NCBI GenBank assembly: GCA_902765025.1
Contig: CACWYC010000006.1
Coordinates: 1-64,000 of the forward strand
Source of the DNA: Oscillospiraceae bacterium
Lineage (GTDB): Bacteria > Bacillota > Clostridia > Oscillospirales > Oscillospiraceae
DNA: 64,000 nucleotides
Reading direction: 5' to 3'
A program made the translations under genes and the position numbers. The notes beneath the pieces are model-generated. The model was given only the letters and a program-made list of their open reading frames with translations, did no database searches and had not been told where the DNA came from. This document shows, piece after piece, positions 9,561-18,357 of this stretch (position 1 is the stretch's first letter; each line of letters begins with the position of its first letter).

Positions 9561-9590
9561 ATTATACAATAAGCCCCGGGCAGATTACAA
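9561..9590 (-). promoter_or_regulatory. Sigma-A type promoter for the membrane-protein gene
   Basis: On the minus strand, TTGTAA (9585-9590) and TATAAT (9561-9566) are separated by 18 bp. It predicts a 5' leader of about 75 nt before the GTG start at 9479. Confidence 0.65.
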
Positions 9591-9639
9591 GCCTAAATCC
9601 GTAATTTTGATGGATTTGTCAAAAATCAGTGAAAAATAA

Positions 9640-11334
9640 CTATGCGTTCAGTGGATTTTCGGCAAGCCAGCGCTGAATGGCGCTGCCCACTTCCTTCATG
9701 CAGCCGGGATCGTAGGGCACCTTCAGCCCGGCGCCGTGGACCAGCTCCTCGAAGGTGCAGGTGCCGCCCTTGTCCACAAAGGCCAGATACCGCTGCCAGG
9801 CGTCGTCCCGGTCACGGAGGTAGGCCATCCAGAACTGGAAGGCCACCGTCTGGGCCATGCAGTAATCAATATAGTAGAAGGGATGCTGGTAGATGTGGAG
9901 CTGGCGCTGCCATCCGGCGCCCCGGCCGTAGAAGGGCAGGTCCTCAAAGTCGTTCCAGGGGCGGTACTTATGCTCCAGCGCCATCCAGACCTCATTGCGC
10001 TGGGCAGGGGTCAGGTCGGGATTCTCATACATGCGGTGCTGGAACTCGTCCACCATGCAGCCGTAGGGGATGAAGGTGAGGGATTCCTCGCAGTGGGCGA
10101 TTTCATACTTGCGGGTGGCGGGGCCGAAAAACAGGTGATGGAAGGGGCTGGTGAGGAACTCCATGCTCATGGAGTGGCATTCGCAGGACTCCATGGTGGG
10201 GCTCATGAGCTGGGGGATGATACCCTTCTGCATGGCCCGCCAGCCGGCGAAGGCGTGGCCCGCCTCGTGGGTCAGCACGTCCACGTCGCCGGAGGTGCCG
10301 TTGAAGTTGGAGAAGATGAAGGGGGAATGGTAGTCGTAAATCTCGGTGCAGTAGCCGCCGGGGGCCTTGCCGTCCTTGCTGAGCACGTCCAGCAGCTCAT
10401 TGTCATACATGTGGTCGATGAAGGTGGCGGTCTCGGGGCTCAGCTTGTGGTACATCTCCAGGCCGGCGGCCAGGATATCGTCGGCGGTGCCCTGGGGGAC
10501 GGGGTTGCCGTCGGGGAAGAGCACCAGGTCGTCGTAGAACTTCAGCTTGTCAAGGCCGATGCGCTGGGCCTGGGCCTCCTTCACCCGGGCCACGATGGGC
10601 ACCAGGTCGGCGGCGATCTGGTCGCGGAAGGCGGCCACCTTGGCGGCGTCGTAGCAGTTGCGGCCCAGACGGTCGTAGGCCAGGGGGATGAAGTTGTCGT
10701 AGCCCATCATGCGGCCCTGGGCGGTGCGGACGTGGATAAGCTCGTCATAGAGCCGATCCAGCTCCTCACGGTGCTGGTCGAAGAAGCGGCCCTCGGCCTC
10801 GGTGGCCGCCTTGCGGACGGCACGGTCGGCGCTCTCCTTGTAGGGGCGCAGCTTGGGCAGGGGCATGGTCTTGCCGTCGAACTCCACCATGGCGGAGGCG
10901 TACAGCTTCTGGTACTCGCTGGTGAGCTTATTCTCCTTTTGAATCAGCTCCACCATCTCGGGCTTGAAGGTGCGGAATTCGATCTCCAGGTTGGTGAAGA
11001 GCAGCTTGCCGAACTTCTCCTCCAGGGCGGGGCGGAAGGGGGAGGACAGCATGGCGGCGTTGATCTCCTGCTCCAGCTCACGGAGGAGGGGGAGATTCTC
11101 GTCGTTGAAGTCGTTCTCCTTGTCGTAGAATTCGTCACGGGTGTCGATGGTGTGGCGGATGTAGGCCAGGTTGCTCATGGTGCTGACGCGGCCGCTGATG
11201 ACGTTGAGCCGGTCGATGGCGGCGATCTGGTCCTCCACCGAGGCGGCGGCGCGCAGGGCGTCGCGGACCTCCGTGAGCTGCTGCTTCAATGCATCGATAT
11301 CCAGACGGGTATAGGGCATTTCGGAAAATTTCAT
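9640..11334 (-). CDS. M3 family oligoendopeptidase (PepF-like)
   Basis: This 564-aa cytoplasmic zinc metallopeptidase would cut short peptides, probably those brought in by the opp system next door. The zinc motif HEAGH is in VLTHEAGHAFAGW, and the third ligand is expected at the Glu in MESCECHSMSMEFL about 25 residues later. Length and layout match the M3 oligoendopeptidase (PepF/M3) family. The start is set at 11334 (MKFSEMPYTRLD) because AGGAGG lies 6 bases upstream; the ATG at 11355 has no site. A consensus promoter lies at 11396-11424, back to back with that of the next peptidase gene. Confidence 0.92.
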   Translation of the reverse strand: MKFSEMPYTRLDIDALKQQLTEVRDALRAAASVEDQIAAIDRLNVISGRVSTMSNLAYIRHTIDTRDEFYDKENDFNDENLPLLRELEQEINAAMLSSPFRPALEEKFGKLLFTNLEIEFRTFKPEMVELIQKENKLTSEYQKLYASAMVEFDGKTMPLPKLRPYKESADRAVRKAATEAEGRFFDQHREELDRLYDELIHVRTAQGRMMGYDNFIPLAYDRLGRNCYDAAKVAAFRDQIAADLVPIVARVKEAQAQRIGLDKLKFYDDLVLFPDGNPVPQGTADDILAAGLEMYHKLSPETATFIDHMYDNELLDVLSKDGKAPGGYCTEIYDYHSPFIFSNFNGTSGDVDVLTHEAGHAFAGWRAMQKGIIPQLMSPTMESCECHSMSMEFLTSPFHHLFFGPATRKYEIAHCEESLTFIPYGCMVDEFQHRMYENPDLTPAQRNEVWMALEHKYRPWNDFEDLPFYGRGAGWQRQLHIYQHPFYYIDYCMAQTVAFQFWMAYLRDRDDAWQRYLAFVDKGGTCTFEELVHGAGLKVPYDPGCMKEVGSAIQRWLAENPLNA

Positions 11335-11395
11335 GCTGTGCCTCCTATGGGTCATTTATTGAAAAATCACTGAAATAGCGCATATTTGTAATATT

Positions 11396-11424
11396 ATTAT
11401 ATAGGAAAGGGGCCGTCAAGTCAA
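11396..11424 (-). promoter_or_regulatory. Consensus sigma-A promoter for the M3 peptidase gene
   Basis: The minus strand reads TTGACT (11419-11424), a 17-bp spacer, then TATAAT (11396-11401), an almost perfect vegetative promoter. Confidence 0.8.
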
Positions 11425-11456
11425 TGGCTCCGGGGCGACGAAAGGGGGCGGAGACA

Positions 11457-11485
11457 TTGACTTTGCCGGCGCCGCGCTATATAAT
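11457..11485 (+). promoter_or_regulatory. Consensus sigma-A promoter for the M18 peptidase gene
   Basis: The plus strand reads TTGACT (11457-11462), a 17-bp spacer, then TATAAT (11480-11485). It is 33 bp from the divergent M3 promoter and has the same -35 hexamer and spacing, so the two peptidase genes are probably both strongly constitutive. Confidence 0.8.
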
Positions 11486-11568
11486 CGTGGCGAAACAGAG
11501 GCCGCACACAAGATATAGCGCTTTATCGCTTCAACGCGGCAAAGAATTTTTTGTAAGGAGACCAGATT

Positions 11569-12843
11569 ATGGAAGCTCTGCTGGACTATATCGCCCAATG
11601 CCCCACCGCGTTCCACACCGCCGGACACAGTGCCGCCCTGTTGGAGGCGGCGGGGTACACACGGCTTGCGGAGACGGAGGAATGGCAGCTCACCCCGGGC
11701 GGGAAGTATTACGTGATGCGCAACGGCTCGTCGGTGATCGCCTTCCGGCTGCCGGAGGGGCGGGTGGCGCGGCTGATGATGGCGGCGGCCCACACCGACA
11801 GTCCCAGCTTTAAGCTCAACGAGGACCCCCAGTTTGCCGGCGTGGGGGTGGAGCGGCTGAGCGTGGAGAAGTACGGCGGCTCCATCTACGCCACGTGGCT
11901 GGACAGGCCCCTGAGCATTGCGGGCCGGGTGCTGGTGCGGACAGAGGGCGGCGTGGAGACCCGGCTGGTGGATTTGCGCCAGCCCTGCGCCGTGATCCCC
12001 AACGTGGCCATTCACATGAACCGGCAGATGAATGAGAAAAACGCCCTGAACCCGGCGGTGGATCTGGTGCCGGTATACGGGCTGGAGGGCTGCGGCAGCC
12101 TGAAAGCGCGGATTGCCGCCGCCGTCGGGGCGGAGGAAAAGGACATTTTGGGGGACGATCTGTTCCTTTACAATCCCCAGCGGGGCGTGGAATGGAACGG
12201 CCTAGTGTCGGCGCCCCGGCTGGACGATTTACAGTGCGCCTACGCCGCGCTGCGCTCTTTGCTGGAGGCGGAGCCGGCGGAGGGCACGGCGGCGGTGTGC
12301 TGCCTGTTTGACAACGAGGAGGTGGGCAGCCAGACGAAGCAGGGGGCGGCGGCGCCCTTCCTGCGCAGCGTGGCGGAGCGGATTGCCGCGTGGAGCGGGG
12401 AGCGGGATTTGACGGCGTGGCTGGCCAGCAGCTTCATGGCCTCCTGCGACAACGCCCACGCCCAGCACCCCAACCACCCGGAGCTGGCGGACAGCCGCCA
12501 CGCCCCACGGATGGGCGGCGGCGTGGTGATTAAGCACAACGCCGCCCAGCATTACACCACCGACGGCGTGTCCGACGCCATTTTCCGCCTGATTTGCGAA
12601 AAGGCGGGGGTGGCGGTGCAGCATTACAATAACCGCGCCGACATGGCGGGGGGCTCCACCCTGGGCAACATCGCCAACACCCAGGTGGCCCTGAACACGG
12701 TGGACGTGGGCTGCGCCCAGCTGGCCATGCATTCCGCCTGGGAGACGGCGGCGGCAAGCGACACCCAGGCCATGGTAAAGGCCCTGACGGCGCTGTATGA
12801 GACGGCGCTGGTCAGCGACGGCAAGGGCGGATACAGCGTGTGA
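11569..12843 (+). CDS. M18 family aminopeptidase
   Basis: This 424-aa cytoplasmic metallo-aminopeptidase (aspartyl aminopeptidase / ApeB family) would release N-terminal residues from peptides. The dinuclear metal-site motifs are visible: MAAAHTDSPSFKL (His and Asp), CLFDNEEVGS (Glu pair), MASCDNAHAQHPNHPE, and the C-terminal MHSAWETA. Length fits the family. AAGGAG lies 9 bases before the ATG at 11569. The gene is divergent from the M3 peptidase gene, so the two cover successive steps of peptide breakdown. Confidence 0.92.
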   Translation: MEALLDYIAQCPTAFHTAGHSAALLEAAGYTRLAETEEWQLTPGGKYYVMRNGSSVIAFRLPEGRVARLMMAAAHTDSPSFKLNEDPQFAGVGVERLSVEKYGGSIYATWLDRPLSIAGRVLVRTEGGVETRLVDLRQPCAVIPNVAIHMNRQMNEKNALNPAVDLVPVYGLEGCGSLKARIAAAVGAEEKDILGDDLFLYNPQRGVEWNGLVSAPRLDDLQCAYAALRSLLEAEPAEGTAAVCCLFDNEEVGSQTKQGAAAPFLRSVAERIAAWSGERDLTAWLASSFMASCDNAHAQHPNHPELADSRHAPRMGGGVVIKHNAAQHYTTDGVSDAIFRLICEKAGVAVQHYNNRADMAGGSTLGNIANTQVALNTVDVGCAQLAMHSAWETAAASDTQAMVKALTALYETALVSDGKGGYSV

Positions 12844-12864
12844 AGAGAAAAAGGAACAACGCAT

Positions 12865-12901
12865 CGCCGCCCGGCGTTCCATTGTGGAAAGCCGGGCGGC
12901 G
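12865..12901. terminator. Bidirectional terminator between convergent genes
   Basis: A perfect 11-bp stem (12865-12875 with 12891-12901) with a 15-base loop is followed on the plus strand by a T-rich run. It lies between the convergent M18 peptidase and E2-like genes. Confidence 0.7.
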
Positions 12902-12906
12902 GATTG

Positions 12907-13797
12907 TTATTCTTTTTCGGGCTTGGGGACGTGGTACTCGCAGCCGGGGTCGAAGCGGACTTGCCTGGGGGGCTGCTCCAGCATCTCCGGGTGCTCCAGG
13001 CAGCGGCGCATATCGTTGAAGAACCGGGCGTAGTGGGCGCCGGAGCAGACCCGCTCGTCCACCACCGCGCCCAGGGGCAGGAACCGCTTCATGCGGCCCT
13101 GGCCGTCCTCCACCACGGCGATTTTCTCGGCAAGGCCCATGCTGAAAAACATGCTGACGTTGCCGAAATTATAGATGTGATGGTTCACATCGTGGAGGCC
13201 GATGGAGGCGGTGTTGGTGATGTACATGCCCACGTGGAAGGGCAGCTCGTCGATGAGGGCGGCGGGGCACAGGCCGTAGCGGTCCAGCAGACGGACGATG
13301 CCCACCACCGCCGTGGGCAGGCCGGGCACCTTGAACAGAACCGACACCAGCTTGTCGATAAACCCGGCGGGCTGGTCGCCCCGCCCGGCGTTCACCGCCG
13401 CTTCCATACGGTCGCGGACGTCATAGATGGTGTCGGTCAGGTCGAAGCGGAACTTCACCACGCTCTCGCCCTCGTCGGCGTCGGCGGGATTTTTCAGAAT
13501 GGTGAGGGCCACGGAGCAGTTGTTGCGGGAATAGTACTGCTTATTCATGATGAAGCGGTTGACCTCGGGATTCTGGCTGACGGCCCGGACGTAGGCCGCC
13601 ACGATGACGTTCATGTGGGAAAACCGCTCCCCATTCTCCGCGGCGTGGGTGCGGATATAGCGGTTCATCTTCTCCAGGTCCACATTGTGCTTCAAAAATA
13701 CCTGGGCGTCGCAGCGCATGGGCATGATATAGGGCGTGATCTGCACGATGGGGTCAATGCCCTTGACGCGGCGGCCGTCGGGTCGTCTTCCAAACAT
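12907..13797 (-). CDS. Stand-alone E2-like acyltransferase homologue lacking the catalytic His
   Basis: This 296-aa protein has the chloramphenicol-acetyltransferase-like fold of the catalytic domain of 2-oxo-acid dehydrogenase E2 subunits. It has no lipoyl domain and no peripheral-subunit-binding domain. Active E2 proteins end with DHRxxDG; here the matching segment reads VVDERVCSGAHYARFF, so His is replaced by Glu and the Asp of DG by Ser. No E1 or E3 gene is nearby. Normal E2 acyl transfer is therefore unlikely; it may bind an acyl donor or do other chemistry. The start is set at 13797 (MFGRRPDGRR) by an AGGAGA site. A paralogue lies at 30911-31798. Confidence 0.75.
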   Translation of the reverse strand: MFGRRPDGRRVKGIDPIVQITPYIMPMRCDAQVFLKHNVDLEKMNRYIRTHAAENGERFSHMNVIVAAYVRAVSQNPEVNRFIMNKQYYSRNNCSVALTILKNPADADEGESVVKFRFDLTDTIYDVRDRMEAAVNAGRGDQPAGFIDKLVSVLFKVPGLPTAVVGIVRLLDRYGLCPAALIDELPFHVGMYITNTASIGLHDVNHHIYNFGNVSMFFSMGLAEKIAVVEDGQGRMKRFLPLGAVVDERVCSGAHYARFFNDMRRCLEHPEMLEQPPRQVRFDPGCEYHVPKPEKE

Positions 13798-13889
13798 ACG
13801 GTTTCTCTCCTTATTCTGCGGCGGCGCACCGCCGGAATCACACAGGAACAATGTAACACAGCCGAGGCGGCGGTGTCAAATTTTTGCCG

Positions 13890-15551
13890 TTATTTTGTGA
13901 GAATTTGTGCCTCGTAGGGCCGGAGGAGGCCCAGGCGAGGGTTGGGATAGTTGCACAGCAGGGGGCGGGTGGCGGCGCTGTGCCAGTCGCCGGGCAGGTC
14001 GCAGGACTGGGGCAGGTGGGAGAAGGAGACCACCACCAGCACACGCTGCCCCCGGTAGGCACGCTCATACATATAAATATGGGGGTGGCGAGGATTATAC
14101 TCCCGGTAGCTGCCCCAGAGAAGGGCCTCATTTTCCTTGCGCAGGCGCAGGCAGGCGCGGTAGAAGTTCAGAATGCTGTCGCCGTCCCGTTCCTCCCTCT
14201 CCACGTTGATGCGGTGGTAATTATGATTGAGGAAGAACCAGGGATTGACGGCGGAGAAGCCGGCGTGGGGGCCGCCGGTCCACTGCATGGGGGTACGGGC
14301 GGAGTCACGGGAGGAGACGTGGATGCGGTGCATCCGCTTCTCCTCCGGCTCATGGCGGTGGAACATGCGGTAGATGTTCTTGGAGGCCACGTCCAGATAC
14401 TGGTCGATGGAGGCCAGGTGGATGTTGGTCATGCCGATTTCCTGGCCCTGGTAGATGAAGGGGCTGCCCTGCTGGAACAGATAGGCCGCCGCCAGAGCCG
14501 TGCCGGACTCCCGCCAGAACAGGGTGCTGCCGTAGCGGCTGATGACCCGGGGATGGTCGTGGTTTTCCAGGTACAGGCAGTTCCACGCCTTGCCATTGAG
14601 GCCGTACTGCCAGCGGGAGAAGGCCTTTTTCAGCTTGCGCAGGGAGAAGGGATGGTGGAGGTACTCGGTGAGGAAGCAGTCCGCCGACATGGCGTCGAAC
14701 TGGATGATCATATCCAGCACCCGGTCACGGCCCTTGATATACCGCAGGGCGGAGCTCACGCCGGTCATGGGGGCCTCGCCGATCTGGATGGCGCCGTACT
14801 CCCTGGCCACCGCCCGGAACTGGGAGAGGTAGGGGATGATGTTGGGGCCGTCCTTATAGTAGGGCATGCCGTTGATCACCGGCAGGCCGGGGATGCCGTC
14901 GGGCAGGCGGGGGTCCTTGGAGATGAAGGTGATGACATCCTCCCGGAAGCCGTCTACCCCCAGTTCCAGCCAGAAGCGCATGATGTTGCAAATCTCCTGC
15001 CGCACGGCGGGGTTATCCATGTTCAAATCCGCCTGCTTTTTGTCGAAGAGGTGGAGGTAATACTGGCCCCGGACGTCGTCATATTCCCAGGCCGAACCGG
15101 CAAACTGGCTGGACCAGTTGTTGGGGGGCAGACGGCGGCCGTGGCGCATTTTGCCGTCGCGCCAGATGTAGTAGTCCCGGTAGGGATTGTCGCCCCCCTT
15201 GCGGCTCTCCTGGAACCAATGGTGCTCGTCGGAGGTGTGGTTGATGACCAGATCGAGAATCACCTTGAGGCCCAGGGCGTGGGCCTTGTCCAGCACCTTT
15301 TGAAACTGTGCCAGGGTGCCGTAGTCGGGGTGGATGTTGCGGTAGTCGGACACGTCATAGCCGTAGTCGGCGTTGGGGGAGGGATAGAGGGGGCTGAACC
15401 AGATGGCGTCCACCCCCAGGGACTGGATATAGTCCAGCTTATCGTACACGCCGTACAAATCGCCGATGCCGTCGCCGTTGCCGTCGCAGAAGCTGCGAAC
15501 CCAAATCTGATAGAAGCTCATGGAGCGGAAATCCGGCTGTTTTTTTGCCAT
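13890..15551 (-). CDS. GH13 alpha-glucosidase (oligo-1,6-glucosidase / trehalose-6-phosphate hydrolase type)
   Basis: This 553-aa cytoplasmic glycoside hydrolase would split short alpha-glucosides. All four GH13 conserved regions are present: DLVINHTS, DGFREDVITF (nucleophile Asp), IGEAP (acid/base Glu) and ENHDHPR (transition-state Asp). The opening, MSFYQIWVRSFCDGNGDGIG, is typical of the oligo-1,6-glucosidase group. The start at 15551 (MAKKQPDF) has a GGTGAGG-like site; an upstream ATG at 15593 lacks one. No sugar transporter or PTS gene adjoins it, so the substrate is not indicated by context. Isomaltose-type sugars are the default guess. Confidence 0.88.
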   Translation of the reverse strand: MAKKQPDFRSMSFYQIWVRSFCDGNGDGIGDLYGVYDKLDYIQSLGVDAIWFSPLYPSPNADYGYDVSDYRNIHPDYGTLAQFQKVLDKAHALGLKVILDLVINHTSDEHHWFQESRKGGDNPYRDYYIWRDGKMRHGRRLPPNNWSSQFAGSAWEYDDVRGQYYLHLFDKKQADLNMDNPAVRQEICNIMRFWLELGVDGFREDVITFISKDPRLPDGIPGLPVINGMPYYKDGPNIIPYLSQFRAVAREYGAIQIGEAPMTGVSSALRYIKGRDRVLDMIIQFDAMSADCFLTEYLHHPFSLRKLKKAFSRWQYGLNGKAWNCLYLENHDHPRVISRYGSTLFWRESGTALAAAYLFQQGSPFIYQGQEIGMTNIHLASIDQYLDVASKNIYRMFHRHEPEEKRMHRIHVSSRDSARTPMQWTGGPHAGFSAVNPWFFLNHNYHRINVEREERDGDSILNFYRACLRLRKENEALLWGSYREYNPRHPHIYMYERAYRGQRVLVVVSFSHLPQSCDLPGDWHSAATRPLLCNYPNPRLGLLRPYEAQILTK

Positions 15552-15631
15552 GTGTGCCTCACCCCTTGTGTAAATTCCCCTATATTCTATCACATTGTCG
15601 AAAAAAGGAAAGAGCCGGGGTGCGAAAAAGC

Positions 15632-15661
15632 TTGACTTTTCGTTATTCTCATGTGAGAATA
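15632..15661 (+). promoter_or_regulatory. modA promoter overlapped by an inverted-repeat operator
   Basis: TTGACT (15632-15637) with a 17-bp spacer leads to a weak -10, GAGAAT (15655-15660). An 8+8 bp perfect inverted repeat (TATTCTCA-TG-TGAGAATA, 15644-15661) covers the spacer and the -10. That placement fits a repressor site, possibly for molybdate control of the mod operon. The regulator is not in the window, and the sequence is not one I recognise as the E. coli ModE box. Confidence 0.5.
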
Positions 15662-15706
15662 GCCCTGTCAGAGGATACTATTATATATGAATGGGAGGAC
15701 GGAACG

Positions 15707-16570
15707 ATGAAACGCTGTGTGGCATGGATGATGGCGCTGGTGATGGTACTGGCCCTGGCGGGCTGCGGGGCAAAGCCGACGGAGACGCCGCAGCAGGAAG
15801 CCCAGCCGGAGCAGGAAGCGCTGCCGGAGCAGGTGACGCTGACGGTGTTCGCCGCGGCGTCGCTGCAGGAGACGGTGACGGAGATCGTGGAGATGTACAA
15901 AGCCGTGGCCCCGGAGGTGACGGTGGTGTGCAGCTTCGACTCCTCCGGCACGCTGAAAACCCAGATCCAGGAGGGGGCGGCATGCGACCTGTTTATCTCC
16001 GCCGCACCCAAGCAGATGAACGCCCTGGACGGTTCCAGGGACGCCGACCACGGCAACCCCGATGGGCTGGACTTCGTGCGGCAGGGCAGCCGGGTGGACC
16101 TGCTGGAGAACAAGGTGGCCCTGTCCGTGGCCGAGGGCCGGGGGGCGGGCATCGCCTCCTTTGACGACCTGGCGGCGGCGCTGCGGGAGAGCACGGTGCT
16201 GCTGGCCATGGGCAACAGCGACGTGCCGGTGGGCCAGTACACCCAGAAGATTTTTGACTACTACGGCCTGAACGAGGAGGAGCTGGCGGCGGCGGGCTGC
16301 CTGACCTACGGCTCCAACGTGAAGGAGGTCACCTCCCAGGTGGCAGAGGCGTCGGTGGACTGCGGCATCATCTACGCCACGGACGCCTTCTCCGCAGGGC
16401 TGCCCATCACCGACACCGCCACGGCGGAGATGTGCGGGCAGGTCATCTACCCGGCGGCGGTGCTGCAAACGTCAGAGCATCCCGAGGCGGCCCAGGCGTT
16501 CCTGGACTACCTGCGCTCGGAGGAGGCGGGGGCGGTATTTGCCGGTGTGGGCTTTACGCCTCTTGGTTGA
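15707..16570 (+). CDS. modA: Molybdate ABC transporter substrate-binding lipoprotein
   Basis: This 287-aa protein would capture molybdate (or tungstate) outside the cell. It has a signal peptide ending in ALAGC (Cys20) and a Glu/Gln/Pro linker. The ModA fold shows the usual landmarks: VFAAASLQETVTEI, CSFDSSGTLKTQIQEGAACDLFISAA, and SQVAEASVDCGIIYATDAF. The start is at 15707, 8 bases after GGGAGG. modB and modC follow after a hairpin with a T-run. The linkage to molybdenum-cofactor genes supports molybdate as the ligand. Confidence 0.93.
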   Translation: MKRCVAWMMALVMVLALAGCGAKPTETPQQEAQPEQEALPEQVTLTVFAAASLQETVTEIVEMYKAVAPEVTVVCSFDSSGTLKTQIQEGAACDLFISAAPKQMNALDGSRDADHGNPDGLDFVRQGSRVDLLENKVALSVAEGRGAGIASFDDLAAALRESTVLLAMGNSDVPVGQYTQKIFDYYGLNEEELAAAGCLTYGSNVKEVTSQVAEASVDCGIIYATDAFSAGLPITDTATAEMCGQVIYPAAVLQTSEHPEAAQAFLDYLRSEEAGAVFAGVGFTPLG

Positions 16571-16601
16571 CACCGGGGCAAAACCGCGATATGATTTTAT
16601 T

Positions 16602-16635
16602 GGGCAGGTATGGGCTTTCCCGCCTGCCCTTTTTT
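16602..16635 (+). terminator. Intrinsic terminator between modA and modB
   Basis: GGGCAGG (16602-16608) pairs with CCTGCCC (16623-16629), an inner GGG/CCC pairing extends the stem, and six T residues follow. Since modB begins only 25 bases later with no evident promoter, this probably acts as a partial terminator that gives excess modA transcript. Confidence 0.7.
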
Positions 16636-16660
16636 CAACAGAGAAAGGCAGGTGGGCGAT

Positions 16661-17323
16661 ATGGATTGGTTCCCCCTTTGGAACTCGCTGCGGATTGCGG
16701 CGGTCAGCACGGCCATCGTGTTCTTCGCCGGCATCGCCCTGGCCTATTACGCGGCCCGGCTGCCCCGGCTGGTGAAAGGCGTGGTGGACGTGATTCTCAC
16801 GCTGCCGCTGGTGCTGCCGCCTACGGTGGTGGGCTATTTGCTGCTGCGGCTTTTGGGGCCGCGGCGCATTCTCGGCGCGTGGGCGCTGCGGGTGCTGGGG
16901 CTGCGGCTCACCATGACGTGGTGGTCCGCCATCATCGCCACGGCGGTGGTGGTGTTCCCGCTGATGTACCGCACCGCCCGGGGGGCCTTTGAGTCCTTTG
17001 ACGAGACCCTTGCCCAGGCGGGGAAGACGTTGGGCCTATCCAACACCTACATTTTCTGGCGGATTCGGATGCCGGTGTGCCGGCAGGGAATTCTGGCGGG
17101 GACGGTGCTGACCTTCGCCCGGGCGTTGGGGGAGTACGGCGCCACCAGCATGATTGCCGGGTACACGCCGGGGCGGACGGCCACCGTGTCCACCACCGTG
17201 TATCAGCTGTGGCGGACGGACAATGACGCTATGGCGCTGCGGTGGGTGCTGGTGAACGTGGCCATCTCCGCCGCCGTGCTTCTGGCGGTAAACCTGCTGG
17301 AGCGGCGAAAGGGGGCGGTGTAA
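16661..17323 (+). CDS. modB: Molybdate ABC transporter permease
   Basis: This is a 220-aa inner-membrane subunit with about five TM helices. It has the EAA-type coupling loop AGKTLGLSNTYIFWRIRMPVC and the ModB signature FARALGEYGATSMIAG. The start is set at 16661 (MDWFPLWNSLRI), which has a GGTGG-like site; the longer reading from 16610 begins inside the terminator stem. It lies directly before modC, whose ATG follows the modB stop with no gap. Confidence 0.92.
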   Translation: MDWFPLWNSLRIAAVSTAIVFFAGIALAYYAARLPRLVKGVVDVILTLPLVLPPTVVGYLLLRLLGPRRILGAWALRVLGLRLTMTWWSAIIATAVVVFPLMYRTARGAFESFDETLAQAGKTLGLSNTYIFWRIRMPVCRQGILAGTVLTFARALGEYGATSMIAGYTPGRTATVSTTVYQLWRTDNDAMALRWVLVNVAISAAVLLAVNLLERRKGAV

Positions 17324-18355
17324 ATGTCTCTTGTGGTAGACATGGAAAAGCGGCTGCCCGGCTTCACGCTGAAGATGGCGTTTGCCGCCGAAAACGAGAC
17401 GCTGGCCCTGCTGGGGGCCTCCGGCAGTGGCAAGAGCATGACGCTCAAATGCATCGCCGGCATCGTGACCCCCGACCGGGGCCACATCGAGGTGGACGGG
17501 CGGGTGCTGTTCGATTCGGATTCGCGCATCAATCTGCCGCCGCAGCAGCGGCGGGTGGGGTATCTCTTTCAGCAATACGCCCTGTTCCCCCACATGACGG
17601 CCCGGCAGAACCTGCTGTGCGGCGTCCGGAGCGACAAAAAGCGCTCCGGGGCCCAAGCGGACGGTATGCTGGCCACCCTGGGGCTGACGGCGGCGGCGGA
17701 CAAGCTGCCCGCCCAGCTCTCCGGCGGCGAGCAGCAGCGCATCGCCCTGGGGCGGATATTGCTGAACGAGCCGGACATTCTATTGCTGGACGAGCCTTTT
17801 TCGGCCCTGGACAGCCATTTGCGCTTTGCGCTGGAGGGGGAGCTGCGGCGCACCATCCGGGCCTTCGGCAAGACGGTGGTGCTGGTGTCCCACGACAGGG
17901 ACGAGGCCTATCGCCTCAGCGACACCATGGCCCTGGTGGAAAACGGACACGTCACCGCCCGGGGGACGAAGGAGGCTATTTTTGCCCAGCCCCGCACACG
18001 CTCCGGCGCGGCGCTGACGGGCTGCAAGAACCTCTCCCCCATCACCCTTTTGCCGGACGGGCGGATTTGGGCCACGGACTGGGGCGTGACCCTGGCGGCG
18101 GGAACCGTACCGGAGGCGGCGCGGTACGTGGGGATACGGATGCACGCGGTGCAGTACGGCCCCGGGGAGAACGAGATACACGGCGCGGTGACGGAGGTGG
18201 TGGAAAACCCCTTCTCCTGCACGGTAATGGTGCAGCCCCAGGGCGGGAAAAAGCCCCTTGGCTGGGAAGTGGATAAAGATTGGTGGCGCGGCCACGGGGC
18301 GGACAGCGTAACGCTGCACCTGCCCAAGGATGCGCTGCTGCTGCTGGAGGAATAA
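17324..18355 (+). CDS. modC: Molybdate ABC transporter ATP-binding protein
   Basis: This 343-aa ATPase energises molybdate import. It has Walker A LLGASGSGKSMTLK, signature LSGGEQQRIALGR, Walker B ILLLDEPFSALD and H-loop VLVSHDRDEAYRL. A C-terminal segment of about 110 residues resembles the TOBE/molybdate-binding regulatory domain of ModC. The ATG abuts the modB stop, so the genes are translationally coupled. Confidence 0.93.
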   Translation: MSLVVDMEKRLPGFTLKMAFAAENETLALLGASGSGKSMTLKCIAGIVTPDRGHIEVDGRVLFDSDSRINLPPQQRRVGYLFQQYALFPHMTARQNLLCGVRSDKKRSGAQADGMLATLGLTAAADKLPAQLSGGEQQRIALGRILLNEPDILLLDEPFSALDSHLRFALEGELRRTIRAFGKTVVLVSHDRDEAYRLSDTMALVENGHVTARGTKEAIFAQPRTRSGAALTGCKNLSPITLLPDGRIWATDWGVTLAAGTVPEAARYVGIRMHAVQYGPGENEIHGAVTEVVENPFSCTVMVQPQGGKKPLGWEVDKDWWRGHGADSVTLHLPKDALLLLEE

Positions 18356-18357
18356 GC

